This document shows, piece after piece, positions 37,089-48,619 of a DNA stretch of 64,000 nucleotides. Origin of the DNA: Podospora pseudoanserina (taxonomy: Eukaryota; Ascomycota; Sordariomycetes; Sordariales; Podosporaceae); assembly GCF_035222485.1 (NCBI RefSeq), contig NC_085923.1, positions 3,410,001 through 3,474,000 of the forward strand, written 5' to 3'. Position 1 is the first letter of the stretch. The number at the start of each line of letters is the position of its first letter. The notes beneath the pieces are model-generated. The model searched no databases. It had not been told where the DNA came from and saw only the letters and a program-made list of their open reading frames with translations. The position numbers and the translations under genes are program-made.

Positions 37089-38604
37089 TTAGCTCTCGAA
37101 ACCTACGACAATATCGATACCCTTATTTCAACATGGCGAAGAGGAGTTGGCGGTTCTTTATGCGTTTCCAGTTGGGGGTTTTGCACACTCGTTGGCCTCG
37201 TCACGTTTTCACCTATTTCAATGACCATCGAATTTTCTCGCTCACTTTGGTTTATGTTCGACTCGGATGCTCTTTACTGCAGGGCAGCGTGGGGCTTTGT
37301 GAGGTGTCATACTCGACCGCCGTCTTCACCTTCCTTGTAGGCGAGCATCTCCTCGGTGGTACCCCAATAGACTGCAAAGTGCGGTTTTGTCTTGAGCACG
37401 AGTGATGCCAACCGCCGTTCCTGTTTCTGTAGCTCGGAGCTGCCGGTTGGTCCGGAACAGGGCCCCGCAGACATGCATGCCACCGCATCTCTGCGGCACT
37501 GGCATGTCATCAATATCACGGGCTTCGTCCAAGTATTCCAAGTGCAGGGGGACTCGCTGCGGTGCTGCTGCTATTATTACCTAACCCTTCGGTGAACTAC
37601 CTGTATGCTGTGAGACCACCATATTATTCCTCTCACTTGTGAGCCGAATCCGACCAACACCACACCTTCGCAGACCTAGCCTTCGGCATTCTACCCGATA
37701 GGTACTCATACTTGATAGACAAATCACAAGTTTCCTATAACGATGTATCACAAAACCAACAGCTTTTCATCTTGGCAAAACGCTACAATACGTCAGAATG
37801 AGGGCACTTGGCCCAACAACACCATGAAACCGGGCTGAACGCCATGAGCTCCGATTTGATGTACCAAACAATCGAACGTTTACTCTGGCTTCTCTCTCTC
37901 CGGTCTCTGTCACAAGTAGCGGTCAGCATACCAGATTGCTTACCTCATGACGACTGGGATGACACTGCAACAAATCGACGGCCGCATTGTCCCCTGCATC
38001 GTAGCATTGGTGCTGCCGGCCGCGAGAACGTGGCGGGGATGATCGGAAGTTGAGCTCCGGCGCCGAGCCGCTCTTGATGCAGGGCTCATGTACCATGACC
38101 TCTGGGACAGATCGGGCTGTCTGGCTTTTACCTATACCACCAAAGTCCACACAAGCTAGGTTCCTTTCTGGAAACTCTTTCGACTTCCGCGAGATCTTTA
38201 TACCGTCCCACCTAAGCACTTGACCACCCATCTCCTTCAAACACTCTCGCATACCACATATTGGCTTACTACCTCAGGGTAAAATACCTAGGTACAGTGT
38301 TGTTGTTTGCTGGAAACCTACTCACCAGCCCACAACTGCCCGCATGCTGCAAGTCAGCAGCATGCTTCCAAGCACGCGAGATTTCACCAGTTGAATGTGA
38401 GCCGGATACAGCAACAAACGAATCTGAATTCTGACAAGAAGAATAAAGTAAGTATCACGATGTCTCCAACCTGCCGTTCAAATGTCCCCCAAAACGCCCG
38501 AATATGCCTGTGGAGATCAAGCCTGATATGACAGCCCCAATGAAAAGCATTAGCCAAGTTTGTCTACCACAACCGTAAGATCAACATGCAAAGCCAACCC
38601 CTTC
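37089..38604. other. Intergenic region
   Basis: Between the mini-protein gene and the 3' end of the ankyrin gene. No recognisable gene; an AGGTAC-type word sits at 38288. Confidence 0.5.
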
Positions 38605-40140
38605 TCAGTTCGGTGTGACCACAACCACCTCAACCCCCTTCTTCCCCCCCTCCTCAACCACTGCCGTCTCCCCGCTCAGCCCCGAAGACAACGAATTCCT
38701 CTCCGACCTCTCCCCATCACCAGCCAAACACCCCTCCACCATAGACCCAAACACCGGTCCCCAGCCCCACTCCCCATCCAACCTCTCCAGCCGTTCCCTC
38801 ACCCCCTCGCCTATCCCCCTCCCCCCCTCCCTCAAACCCGCCTGCCTAAGCAACGCCCCAACAACAGCTACATGCCCCCTCCTCCCATGCCCGTTCTCCA
38901 AGTGTTTCACCACCTTCCCCAGCACATCCCCCACCACCTCCACCTTCTCCTCCTCCTTCATATACCCCATCAGCAACTCCATCAAGCCAACATCATACCC
39001 GTACTCGGCCGCCCAATGAAGCGGCGTCTTGCCTTGCCGATCCCTCGCCAGCGGATTAGCGCCATACTCGAGCAACACAGTCGCGCAGGCGGTGTCAGTG
39101 TGGGCAGCCCAGTGTAGCGGGCTGACTGACGGACCGTTCTTGCCCGTCGACAAAGGGTTGGGATTTGCGTTGCCGTAGCCCAGCAGAAATGACAGGGCAG
39201 TTGGGTTGGAGCACAATGTGGCGATGTGGAGAGCTGTCTGTCTGGTTGTTTTCCCGGTGGATGTCCCCCCTAGGGGTGATGGGATGGGTAGGTCAGCGGC
39301 TGCTCCCTTGTCGAGGAGGAGCTTGAGGATGGCCTCGGTTTGCTCAGGTGATAGGGAGTTGAGAGAGCAAGCTACGCTTAGCGGGGTGGAGGGATCTGAC
39401 GGCCCGGTGGAGGGGAGGTTAGGGTTGGCGCCGCTTTCGAGGAGGAACTTGACAAAGGCTAGGTGGGCTTTTGGCCGGGTCTTTGCTAATGGGGAGCGGA
39501 GGGCGCAGATCAGGGGGGTGAAGCCGAGGTGGTTGGGGCTGTTGATGGGGATTTTGTGGCCGTGGAGGTAGGCGAACACCCTGGGAGCGTCGAGCTCGGA
39601 GCAGCCGTTGCAGAGGTCGGCGAGGTGTTGGACGGAGATGATGTTGGGATGGTGGGCCTGTTTCCCACCGAGGTTGGATGGAGTAAGAGAGGAGAGGAGG
39701 CGGGTGAGAAGAATGGATGACCGGGAACGCTTGTGGGATGGCTTCTTGGCCTTGGTTGAGACCGTGGAGATGGATACCTCTGCTTCAAGCTTGAGACGAG
39801 CCCGATACGTGGTCGAGAGTGTGGTGATAGTGTTGGCGAGGGCCTCATCCTGGCGCTCGCGCTCAACCTCGTCTTGGGCGCAACGGCAACGGGGGGTGTG
39901 CACCCATATTGATGGGGTCGCAAGTTTGTTGCTCCGACTTGGTTTGATGATCTCACGACAGTTATATTGACGTGGAACTCTGGTCTTTGGTTGCCATCCC
40001 ATTCTCACAAATGGTTCTGGGATGGGCTTGGAGGTGTGGTAGTGAAGCCCCGTGGGGGACTGGGTCCTTGGTGAAGACCAAGGGGACTCGTCCCATGGCT
40101 GCTGTTGTTGCCTGACGGTGAGTGCTGATGGTTCTGGCAT
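38605..40140 (-). CDS. Ankyrin-repeat protein
   Basis: One uninterrupted reading frame of 511 codons from ATG at 40140. A basic, probably disordered N-terminus (residues 1-165, with a KKPSHKRSRS patch) precedes at least five ankyrin units (about 180-400), with GFTPLICAL, STPLSVAC, QTALHIATLC, VSPLHWAAH and KTPLHWAAE. A glutamate- and lysine-rich helix and a Gly/Glu-rich tail follow. Ankyrin arrays mediate protein binding; there is no catalytic domain, so the partner is unknown. Many such genes lie in variable parts of Sordariomycete genomes. The coding strand is GC-rich at third positions, as in neighbouring genes. Confidence 0.88.
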   Translation of the reverse strand: MPEPSALTVRQQQQPWDESPWSSPRTQSPTGLHYHTSKPIPEPFVRMGWQPKTRVPRQYNCREIIKPSRSNKLATPSIWVHTPRCRCAQDEVERERQDEALANTITTLSTTYRARLKLEAEVSISTVSTKAKKPSHKRSRSSILLTRLLSSLTPSNLGGKQAHHPNIISVQHLADLCNGCSELDAPRVFAYLHGHKIPINSPNHLGFTPLICALRSPLAKTRPKAHLAFVKFLLESGANPNLPSTGPSDPSTPLSVACSLNSLSPEQTEAILKLLLDKGAAADLPIPSPLGGTSTGKTTRQTALHIATLCSNPTALSFLLGYGNANPNPLSTGKNGPSVSPLHWAAHTDTACATVLLEYGANPLARDRQGKTPLHWAAEYGYDVGLMELLMGYMKEEEKVEVVGDVLGKVVKHLENGHGRRGHVAVVGALLRQAGLREGGRGIGEGVRERLERLDGEWGWGPVFGSMVEGCLAGDGERSERNSLSSGLSGETAVVEEGGKKGVEVVVVTPN

Positions 40141-41190
40141 GGTTCTGTTCTGGTCCCTTATCTGGCCTGTCCTTTCCGAACAGACACTGCCCTGGAAGAG
40201 GAGGGCAATCTCTCAGGTATATACCCCTCGATCAGCATCGTGCATCCCTTCCTTCTTGCCGGAGTATTAAATTCCGCCATTGTTCGACATGTCCAAAGCC
40301 ACACGGTACCCGCCAATAATTAGACTTGGCGCACAGCTACCAAAGCGCTGGGACACGTCGTTCGGCGGTTGGGTTTTGGGCACCGATCACGCTCGCCGAG
40401 CCACTAACATGGCTCAGCCCTACCCTGTTGTAGCACTCTCTCAGGCCCCAGCTGAGAGGCAGCCAGCCCTCCACTCCCCAAAAGAGGAAATGGCTGCGAA
40501 GCCTGGCCGCCACATGTCGCTTTTGCACACCTGAGAACTTTTGAGAAGACAATAATCGCCCTTCTATTCCAGTGACAACTCATCTTACACCAAACTCAGC
40601 CTGAGCCAGCCCTTCTCTGAATGGCAATGTTGAACTGGCCGCAGTTGATGATTTTCCTCAGGGTTCCCTTCATGCCTGCTAGCGCCCTGGGTAAGGGTTA
40701 AACTAACCACTTCCCACCCCCTCCATTTCCTCCCGTCTCTCTGCCTCCCGCCCATGCCCAGCAACACAAGGAAAAAGAAAACTTTATCTTGATCGTTACC
40801 GCACAGTCCCGTAGTCCCTTGCCTCTCTCTGTCTCAACAGACACGCAAACTCTTTTCTTCTCCCTGCCAGCCCCGCGAGGCCATACCGCCCTTCTCCGAA
40901 ACCCTTTGCGTGACGGAAATTGTAGTCGGGGTGACGCGGGACATCCGATGACGCACGCACTCCCGCAACAGCAACAGTGATCAAAGTCAGCTGAGCTGAG
41001 AGCAAGTCGGACGAAAAAAGAGATGCTGTGGTAATGTCTCGGACCGGGCCGTCAGTGATCAACGACTTTTTCTTCTGCTTTTCGGTGAAACATTACCCAA
41101 CGTTTACCGCACACCGACGGCACCGACGGCACGCACCACACCGCTGCCGGCAAAAAGTCACTGTACACCAAAAGTGATACAAAAGTGTAC
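40141..41190. other. Intergenic region upstream of the ankyrin gene
   Basis: Contains the ankyrin promoter (a TATATACC-like word near 40220). No further gene seen. Confidence 0.5.
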
Positions 41191-41271
41191 TCTCCCGCCG
41201 GGAATTGAACCCGGGTCTCGAGCGTTGTTAGTAATGACAAGCTCACATACTGACCACTATACTACGGAAGA
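41191..41271 (-). tRNA. tRNA-Asp (anticodon GTC) with a 10-nt intron
   Basis: On the minus strand the 81-nt sequence folds as a tRNA: acceptor TCTTCCG/CGGGAGA (one G-U pair), D-arm GTATAGTGGTCAGTAT, anticodon stem TGAGC/GCTCG and a T-arm with the TTCAATT loop. The anticodon loop reads TTGTCA, then a 10-nt insert (TTACTAACAA), then C. The insert sits one base 3' of the anticodon, the canonical position of nuclear tRNA introns. Without it the tRNA is 71 nt. The D-arm matches eukaryotic tRNA-Asp. Confidence 0.93.
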
Positions 41272-41609
41272 TTTGCAGGTGTGGACACCTGTCGTAGGCT
41301 GTGGATTGGTTGGAAGCAACAGGGGGAAAACTCCTCATATGGGTGGCTTGAATGGGAAACGCAGTGGAGTTTATGCTATCCTCGCTGTTTCCTTGTCAAC
41401 GGCCTCTTGGCCCAGCAAGTGGAGTCCTCACCGTCGAAAAGGAGAATGTCAACACCCGCCCCTGAATCACCCGCCGCATGGGGAAAACAGCATATGACGA
41501 ACTGACGCTCCTCAATGACGACGCGCCCCATCACAAACACCTCTACAAACATCCACCGAGACAAGCCTCCAGCTGTTAACCCGAACACCCGAACCCAAAA
41601 CCCGCAGGC
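41272..41609. other. Short intergenic region
   Basis: Between the tRNA 5' end and the Nudix stop codon. Nothing recognised. Confidence 0.5.
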
Positions 41610-42140
41610 TCAACTCCCACCCAACTCCCTCACCCTCCCAAATCCCTCCAGTATCCCCCTCGCCGACTCCTCATAAGCAAACTCAATCCCCCCCTCCCTC
41701 ACCTCCTCCTCAGTCGCCCACCTCCAATCCCTATGCTCCCTCTCCTCCAGCCTCACCACCGGCAGCCCCTCTTCCCCCCCGACGATCCTCACCAGAAACA
41801 CCACCTTCCTCCACCACAACCCCGTCTTTGGCTCCTCCCACTCCGTGAAACCACCCTCCACAGTCCCCAGGATGTCCTTTTCGGGATCAACATCAAGCCC
41901 GGTCTCTTCTTTTACCTCCCTCGCCGCAGCTGACAGGATCGACGCGTCAAAGTCTTCTACCCCGCCTCCGGGCGTCTCCCATTTGAGGGGGAAGCCATCT
42001 TTCAGCGCGCGCTGGATGATGAGTGTACGGGCGACGTTTGTGGGAGAGGTGTGGATGATGACTGCCGAGACGACGAGGCCGCCGGTGATGGAGGGGTGTT
42101 TGGGAAGGTAGGTTGAAAGGGGCTGGTGGTATTCTTCCAT
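41610..42140 (-). CDS. Nudix hydrolase
   Basis: A single exon of 176 codons from the ATG at 42140. The Nudix box runs about residues 57-80: GGGVEDFDASILSAAAREVK then EETGL, with the catalytic REVKEE core intact. The box is one residue longer than in MutT, as often seen in fungal relatives. The family hydrolyses nucleoside diphosphates linked to another group (oxidised dNTPs, NADH, ADP-ribose, capped RNA); the substrate is not deducible. No targeting signal seen, so cytosol is likely. Acidic residues in the C-terminal third (REHRDW) fit the fold. Confidence 0.9.
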   Translation of the reverse strand: MEEYHQPLSTYLPKHPSITGGLVVSAVIIHTSPTNVARTLIIQRALKDGFPLKWETPGGGVEDFDASILSAAAREVKEETGLDVDPEKDILGTVEGGFTEWEEPKTGLWWRKVVFLVRIVGGEEGLPVVRLEEREHRDWRWATEEEVREGGIEFAYEESARGILEGFGRVRELGGS

Positions 42141-42595
42141 GGCGTTGCAGGTGTTGGCGGGTTGGGTTTCGAGCTATAAATTGCTAGCTGGGTTGACTTC
42201 ATGTGGCGCTGATGGGTGCTTGACTTCTACGGCGAAATCTCGTATTATTTGTCCCCTCCTTTTGAGGCTCTTTGAGACCAAACCGATGAAAATGCCGCGT
42301 CATCAAAAGTGACGAAAGGTTGTACGTAGTGGGGTTAGGCAGACATCGTGGGGATGGGTTAACTGACAAGCCACCTTCATCGCTGCCTGGAGATGCCAAA
42401 TAAGCGCGGAGGAATACAGCAACCCAACACGACGCAAGCTGGCTCAAAATTGGAACAATAGTGATATTGACAAGCTCTGTGAGTAAATCTTCAGTCTTTA
42501 GATCTTTGCATCATTCGTCGTGAAACAGCATCCACAAATGAACAGCCAGTCTCGAAACTCCTTCCCCTCCACAAACTACCCGTCCAAGGTTCACC
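42141..42595. other. Intergenic region
   Basis: Nudix promoter region and the 3' flank of the DUF1996 gene. Nothing else recognised. Confidence 0.5.
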
Positions 42596-43861
42596 TTACT
42601 TGTAAGTGACGGGCATGCCGCCGGGAAGCTCCGAAAGCCCTAAGAAAAGACACGTCAGTACCCATGCTATTAACCCCTAGCAAGGTTAAACTTACAGCCC
42701 TCGGTCTCTTCCGCAATCGTCTGCTGCTTCAAGCAAGCAACGGCTTGCTCGGCACTCTGAGTCTTGAGCTGACTGCACCTATCGCCGCTGCACCTGGCAT
42801 CAAGCGCACGTTGCAAGGAATCGCCCTTCCAGCCAAAGACGTAGTCGCCGTGCTGGCCATAACCGGTACTGGAGTATTGATTAGCTGGATGTGTGACACA
42901 GGAGACAAGAAAGGGGATGCCTACCCGTCACCCATCGAGTACACAAGAGGTTGCCCCTTCTCAGGCCAGATGCTCTTATCGTTGAATGGTCTGGTATCCC
43001 ACATAACCTCGTACATCAACTGCGGTAAGCGGACAGGATGGCTAGCGGGGCATGGTCCGGTCGACTCGAAGGAACCCGTCTGGGGATAAGAGACATGGGA
43101 CTTGTGGTCCGGGCTGTCAACATTCTTGCCATCCCAGCAGCTATTTCCGCCTGTTAGCAAAGCTGCTCCCATAAAGAGATGTAACTAAGACCATCACTCA
43201 CGTGGGGAATGTGATGGTAGTCCTGATACCGCCAGGGCAAATCTTGTTGGGGAAGGAGGCGGTGTCTTCGCCCGTGCAGGGCGCGCCACCGAAGGGGTTC
43301 TGCTCAATGTTGTGTTCGCAGCGGTGGCAGATCTGCTTTTGCATGCCGCGCTGGTTGCGGAGGCTGGGGTCCCCGACAAGCATGCGGAAGCCCTGGCATG
43401 AACATTAGCACCAATCCACATATCCAGCAACCAAGTAAAACACCTACTGGCTTGAAGGCTGTGACCTTCGTCTTGCCATCGTACGGTGGGATGTAGTAGA
43501 CTGTCACGCCACCCTTGCCCCTGAGCCCCAGGTTGACCATCTGTGGCACACGCTTGAAGCTACCGTTCTTGGCCTTGAAGTATACGTTGGCCGTCCAGTA
43601 GTTGGAAAAGTCCTCCGAGAAGGAGCAGGTCGTGCATGTTGACTGCGTGGAGGGATCGTACTCTCCTGGAGGCATGCTGGCGTTGAACGAGTTACCTCCC
43701 ACGATCTGGTGCAGATGAGGAGACTGCAACGCGCCAGGATTGACGAGAGGATCGAGACGCTCAATGACCAGTTGACTGCACTGGAAGCGCATCATGGCGG
43801 CCTGGCCGGAGACATGGCGCACCCAAAGGGCAGCCGCCGTAGCGAGAAGGGAGGACTTCAT
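42596..43861 (-). CDS. Secreted DUF1996-domain protein
   Basis: Five exons (43861-43448, 43392-43202, 43140-42925, 42868-42696, 42639-42596) join in frame to 345 residues. A signal peptide (about 1-19, [19 protein letters not shown]) precedes the DUF1996 domain, which fills the protein. Diagnostic segments are [69 protein letters not shown], the CWDGKN segment and [10 protein letters not shown]. The last intron separates EG from the conserved C-terminus [13 protein letters not shown]. The family is fungal, secreted and of unknown activity; the conserved cysteines suggest several disulfides. No WSC or GPI signal seen. Confidence 0.92.
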
Positions 43862-44815
43862 CCTTGTTCGAGATGGCGGTACTCGTCTCTGGCTGGAAAG
43901 AAAAGGCAGAACTTTGCAGACGCAAACCGAAGAGGGGTGTTATGTGCCAAGTTGGCCGCGGCTAGCTGTTGACTTATATCTCATTTCACACACTCCCATC
44001 CATTCACATACCGTTGCCGAACTCCGTGAGAGATAGACTGAAGTACCGCCCCGGACCAAACTGCCGTATATTGGAGCCAATCTTGACTGGATAAATCCCG
44101 TGTGGGTAAACTGCCTTTGTTGTCAATCTGCCGCGTCTCGCCGACTTTGCTGGCCGTGCCGCACCTATTGGAGAAGCAGGATGAGGAGCAATATAAACCC
44201 AAATGAACATTTGCGCGGACCCCACTTTCGACTTCATCTTTTTGACAGGACTATATCCAGCCGATTGGTGCCTGTCAATGATCATTCACTCTTTTCAGAC
44301 AGCTTGGTGGCATTGCCACATGGACCTGAGTCCCTGTCTGGTATTTCCAACCCCTGGAGGCGAATTCACAGGACCTGGTACTCCCACTCTCGGCAAGCCT
44401 CCCGGATGCTGGTGGCGTCTGTTGGTTCACGGTAGTTGGCGTGTCATCGCACAAGCAAAGAGCTTATCTCAACCTCAAGTTACAGCAGATGAGACCGATT
44501 TGCTATTAATAAGTCGAGCATGGATATCTCGGCAGTCTTGTCATCTCGTGTAAATGCTGCCTCGTTCTGGGCGGGTTCGGATCGTGGGTTCGCTTCTGCA
44601 TCTTGTATGCAGTTGTGTCTGAGAGGGGAAAGATCATCGGGTTTTCAAAGTCTGCGCTATCGCCGGGCTTGCGGCGTCATACTAGCTTTCTGGGATGTCC
44701 CTATAAGTGGCCGAGGTATCATCCTCGCCGAGCAAGGCAGAATGGGCTCTTGATCTGCAGCGAGTCTGTTAATAAACGCTCATCGGCGAGTTCTTCTGAT
44801 GCCTAGCTGGTGAGC
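43862..44815. other. Intergenic region
   Basis: The DUF1996 promoter (TATA-like ATATAAG word on the minus strand near 43975) and the 3' flank of the MFS gene. Short open frames here are not convincing. Confidence 0.5.
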
Positions 44816-46795
44816 TTACCTCTTGAGTTTCCTTTCCGCAATCCACAAAGCAATACACAGGACAATGACCAATAACCAAAAGACGATCGAGAGCTGCCAG
44901 GCATATGCATCTACGCCATTGCTGTTAGCACTGGGCTTGAGGTACCTAAGTCGGGGATCAACCATACAATACGGCGCCTGCGAAGCCGGCCAGATGAGAA
45001 CCTGGGACCATGACAGCACAGCATAAACACCGGCAATCGAATACCCAATAATCAGTGTGCGAGCTTCGGAGTCCTGAGGAAGCCTGTTTGCTAGTCAGCA
45101 CGTGACCCAGTCTCTTCCCAATTAGACAACACCAACAGCTCAGACAGCCAGGACATGACCAACGGTGCAGTTCCTAGACTTAGATAGGTCATCAGGTAAC
45201 TAGCATAGGCTGATGATAATGGTGTTGTATCCGGATGTGAGGTCCACACACTCATAATCGTGCAAGGGATTAGTCCGATGATAGCTTGGGCGACGACAAG
45301 AGTCCATCTTGTTTGAAAGACATCGGACAGGATTGCCCATATCCAGACTGATTAAAGTCAGCATGACGACGACAGCCCCGCACACATGAATCGAGAGACT
45401 CACCGCACACAATGTTGATAGCTCCTCCGGCGATGGGAATTGCATTTACCTCCTCTGTGGTCCATGTCGGTGTCCCGTCAGGGTTTTTCAAGCTCTTGAG
45501 AAACAGGTTGAAGTAGTTGTATCCGTACGGAGCCAAGACAGTGGCGATGTAAAGGGCAGGAATGAAGTAGGAAATCCACATAGAGAAGGTCCGTTTGGCA
45601 CTGTCCCAGGTGATGCGCTTGGTGTCAGACCGGCCATGCCGATCGAGGCGCACAGTGGCCATGGCAGCATGGTCAGCGCTGAGCCAGAATGCTCCGGGGT
45701 TTGGCAACTTTGGGTAGTCAGGGATCATGAAGAAGCCGGCGAGACCAATGGCCAAAGTCATGATGCCGTTGATAATAAAGAGCCAGCTGTTGTTGGTTAG
45801 TAGGCGACATCTGTGAGAAAAGAGTCAGACATACCGCCATCCCCGAAGGCCCCAGGTCCCCTCTAGTGTCTCAAGAATTGCTACCTGGAGGGCTCCAGAC
45901 ATCATCGATCCAAGGGCTTGGCATGAGTGGTAGAACCCCATGCGTTTTGCAAGCTCCATCGGTGTGTACCAGTACACTGCAGACGTGTTAGTAAAGCGCC
46001 CCGTGGGGTAAGACTGAGTGCTCACGCACTGAAGAGGGTCATCATCCCCGGCCACGCACTGCTCTCAAAGAGACCAAGCAAGACTCTCAGTGCATAAACT
46101 TGACGGGCATTTTGAGTGAAGGCGATGAAGGCGGTGACAAAGCCCCAGCCAATTTCCAGTCCCGGCAACCAGTAACTTGGACGTACGTAGGTAATGATGA
46201 CTTGGGATGGGATAAGCATGAGGCAATATGAGATGCTGAAGAAGGTGGTGAAGCTGTGGGCGGCCAGGACATTAGTTTTCCATCTTCCTGAACCGGAGAT
46301 GGTGGAGCATGACGTACTAGTTGAGTTCATCACCATACAGCTCGAGATCTTCCTTCATGCCGGAGACATATGCCGAGCTGATGTTTGTTTGGTCAAGATA
46401 TCTGTGTGATTGTCAACTTGAATCCTTGCATTGGTCATATTTCGGTTACCCCATTGCTCACTTTATTACTTGACGAAAATCCAGTCAGAACGATGCGGTA
46501 TAGCTCTCATGGCATGGTACTCACCCTGAGATATGCACCCAAATGTCATCAAAAAGATATCCAGCCGCCGAACCAAGTCTTGCTCCAGTGGGGAGCTCTT
46601 GACGCTGGTCGTCGGTGGCGGCCAAAAAGCGACCCTCTGTGTAGCTTTTCCCAGCCATGACAGTTGCCCATTGCCGCCGACAGTCTCGCTGCTCTCGTTC
46701 AAGGAGACAGTGTCGTTGTGGTCACTGTCGTGGTCGGGGTCTTGGCGCGCATCGCGAGCTGATAAGGCGCGATAGCGCGCGGCTGATGATGACAT
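44816..46795 (-). CDS. MFS transporter of the Dal5 / anion:cation symporter type
   Basis: Nine exons (46795-46525, 46468-46462, 46401-46318, 46253-46030, 45976-45835, 45786-45404, 45347-45137, 45083-44968, 44910-44816) give 510 residues. Exon 2 is only 7 nt (TAATAAA on the coding strand) and restores the family's VIKYLDQTN segment. Family hallmarks are [57 protein letters not shown], the P-x-TLxWL-like PGAFWLS segment, [14 protein letters not shown] and [13 protein letters not shown]. Twelve membrane segments are expected. Members import allantoate, nicotinate, pantothenate, biotin precursors and similar anions; the substrate is unknown. All introns are 48-64 bp. Confidence 0.92.
46462..46468 (-). 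other. 7-nt micro-exon of the MFS gene
   Basis: Flanked by introns 46469-46524 (GTGAGT, CTGAC branch, CGTCAAG end) and 46402-46461 (GTGAGC, TTGAC branch, CACAG end). Including the 7 nt restores the reading frame and a conserved family segment; skipping it loses the frame. Confidence 0.85.
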
Positions 46796-47087
46796 GTTCG
46801 GCAATCCTAAACAATAAGAGATACTCACTGAACAAGTATCATCTCGTACGCGAAGTGAAATCACAGCTTTACTCCTTCCAACACAGAGTTAGTTGTTGAA
46901 ACGACAAATTCGCGTTGTTTGATGGAATGAATGTCTTGAACTTATCGCTAGTCAGATGACAGATGATAGCGCCCCACCACCGCCAACTGCGAGCGGCTAT
47001 CCGCGGCTGGCAGCGCACGTCAAAAGGCCCTGAACGAATCACTAAACGATTTACCATCGGCACGACTAGGTAGATAATCCCCCCGTC

Positions 47088-48619
47088 TCACCCCCTCAAA
47101 TCCCCCACCAACCTCTCCAGCACCGTATCAGTAAAAATCCACAAACTCGTACTCAAATGCACCCCCCAACTCGCCCCCGTATACCACGTCCCCCTCCTCC
47201 CCTGCAGCCCATTCAACCGTTGGATGAACCCGCCCTCCAGCTTCTCCTTCGTGACATACGCACTCACCAACCCATGCGGCTCAAACATGTGGAACGTCAA
47301 CCCCTGCGCAGGACTCGTCTGGTTCACCACCCCGCCCTCCACCAGCTTGTCAAACGAGTCTTCAATCACCTTCTTGGCCTGGGCAGCAGTGAACGTCTGG
47401 TCGCCCACAGCAATGAGCCGGAAGTAGGACGAGTCGGCGTAGTTCTCGAAGCGGGTGTTGTAGGGGTAATCGGGAATCGCCTCGGGCCAGTTGGCTGGCT
47501 GGGCCGAGGCGGGAACATTGACGAGGGATTTGTTGAGGGGTAAAGAAGGGTGAGAGACAACTCCGACGTAGCTGGCGCTGTAGTTAAACTCGCCGAGCGT
47601 GGACCTTTCCTCACGGTCGAGGTCAAGAGGCGAGGTGTTTGCCTCGCTGGGGATGGCTGTGTAGAGCAGTCTTTTGGCGACGATCCTCGTCTTGACACCA
47701 GTGGCAGAGTTTCTCACGATCAGAGTCACGCCCTTGCGGGAGGAGCGCTCCTCGGTGGATATCACCGTGGTGGATGTCAAGGCGTCAGCGCCGAGGGAGG
47801 TGAGGATACGGTCGTAGAGGTCTTGGTTCTTGCGGGAGACCGGTACGATGCTGGTTTCGATGCCCAATAGGACCCGGACGAGGTTGACGTTGAAGGAGCG
47901 CATGAACCAGACCGTCAAGTGACCCATCATGTCATGGATACCAAAGCCGGTCGTGGCGTGGAACATGGGTACAGCAGCCGTCAGGTTGTATTTGGCAACA
48001 AAGTCGCGGAACGGCAGCAGCAGATCGGCTGGGATGTCTTGTGGCAGGGGGAATGTCCACCATCCAGGCTCCAATACTGGGAGGAAGGACTCGGCGACTT
48101 CGAGATACCTCTGCAGCGCAGCGGTTCTATCAGATGCAGACGGCGGGCTGTAATTGGTCAACTTCTCGCCGTTGGTGAAGTCAATAGACACTGTCTCGGC
48201 GGTCGATCGAACATTGGGCTGCATTTCAACTCCGAATCTTTCAAAGAAAGCTCGCGCTCCACCAATCTCGATCCAGTTTTGGACTCCGCAATCAAAGCCA
48301 CGCCCTGTTACAGGATCAATGAATGTGTTGACATGTCCTCCCTAAGGTATGGCAAACTTCTCGTCAGTGCCGTCAGTGAGTCGAGGACGATGAAACTTAC
48401 AAGATTGGAGTTCTTCTCAATAACAACCACACTGACGTTGTAATCTTCCCTCAGCCTAACAGCTGAGTAAGAGCCTGAAGCACCACCCCCGATGATAGCA
48501 ACATCTTTGTAGATGGTCCGGATACGATCATTGCCCTTGCCCTTGCCTTTGCCTTTCCCATCGGCCAAAGTGAGCACGAAACCACTCAAGGCCACAGTAG
48601 CAAGAACCGTGCTCCGCAT
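47088..48619 (-). CDS. Secreted-type FAD-dependent oxidoreductase (beta-cyclopiazonate dehydrogenase-like)
   Basis: Two exons (48619-48401, 48341-47088) give 490 residues. A signal peptide (about 1-20) is followed by a (KG)4 run, then the dinucleotide-binding motif VAIIGGGASGSYSA (Gly44-Gly49) and the acidic end of strand 2 (VIEKN). The intron ends just before GGHVNTFID, the conserved FAD-contact segment of amine-oxidase-like flavoproteins. The middle and C-terminal parts are well formed, ending in a VLERLVGDLRG helix. Fungal relatives are often annotated as similar to beta-cyclopiazonate dehydrogenase; the substrate here is unknown and I do not infer cyclopiazonic acid. Signal peptide plus flavin fold suggests the secretory pathway or an extracellular role. 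The MFS gene begins 292 bp downstream on the same strand. Confidence 0.88.
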
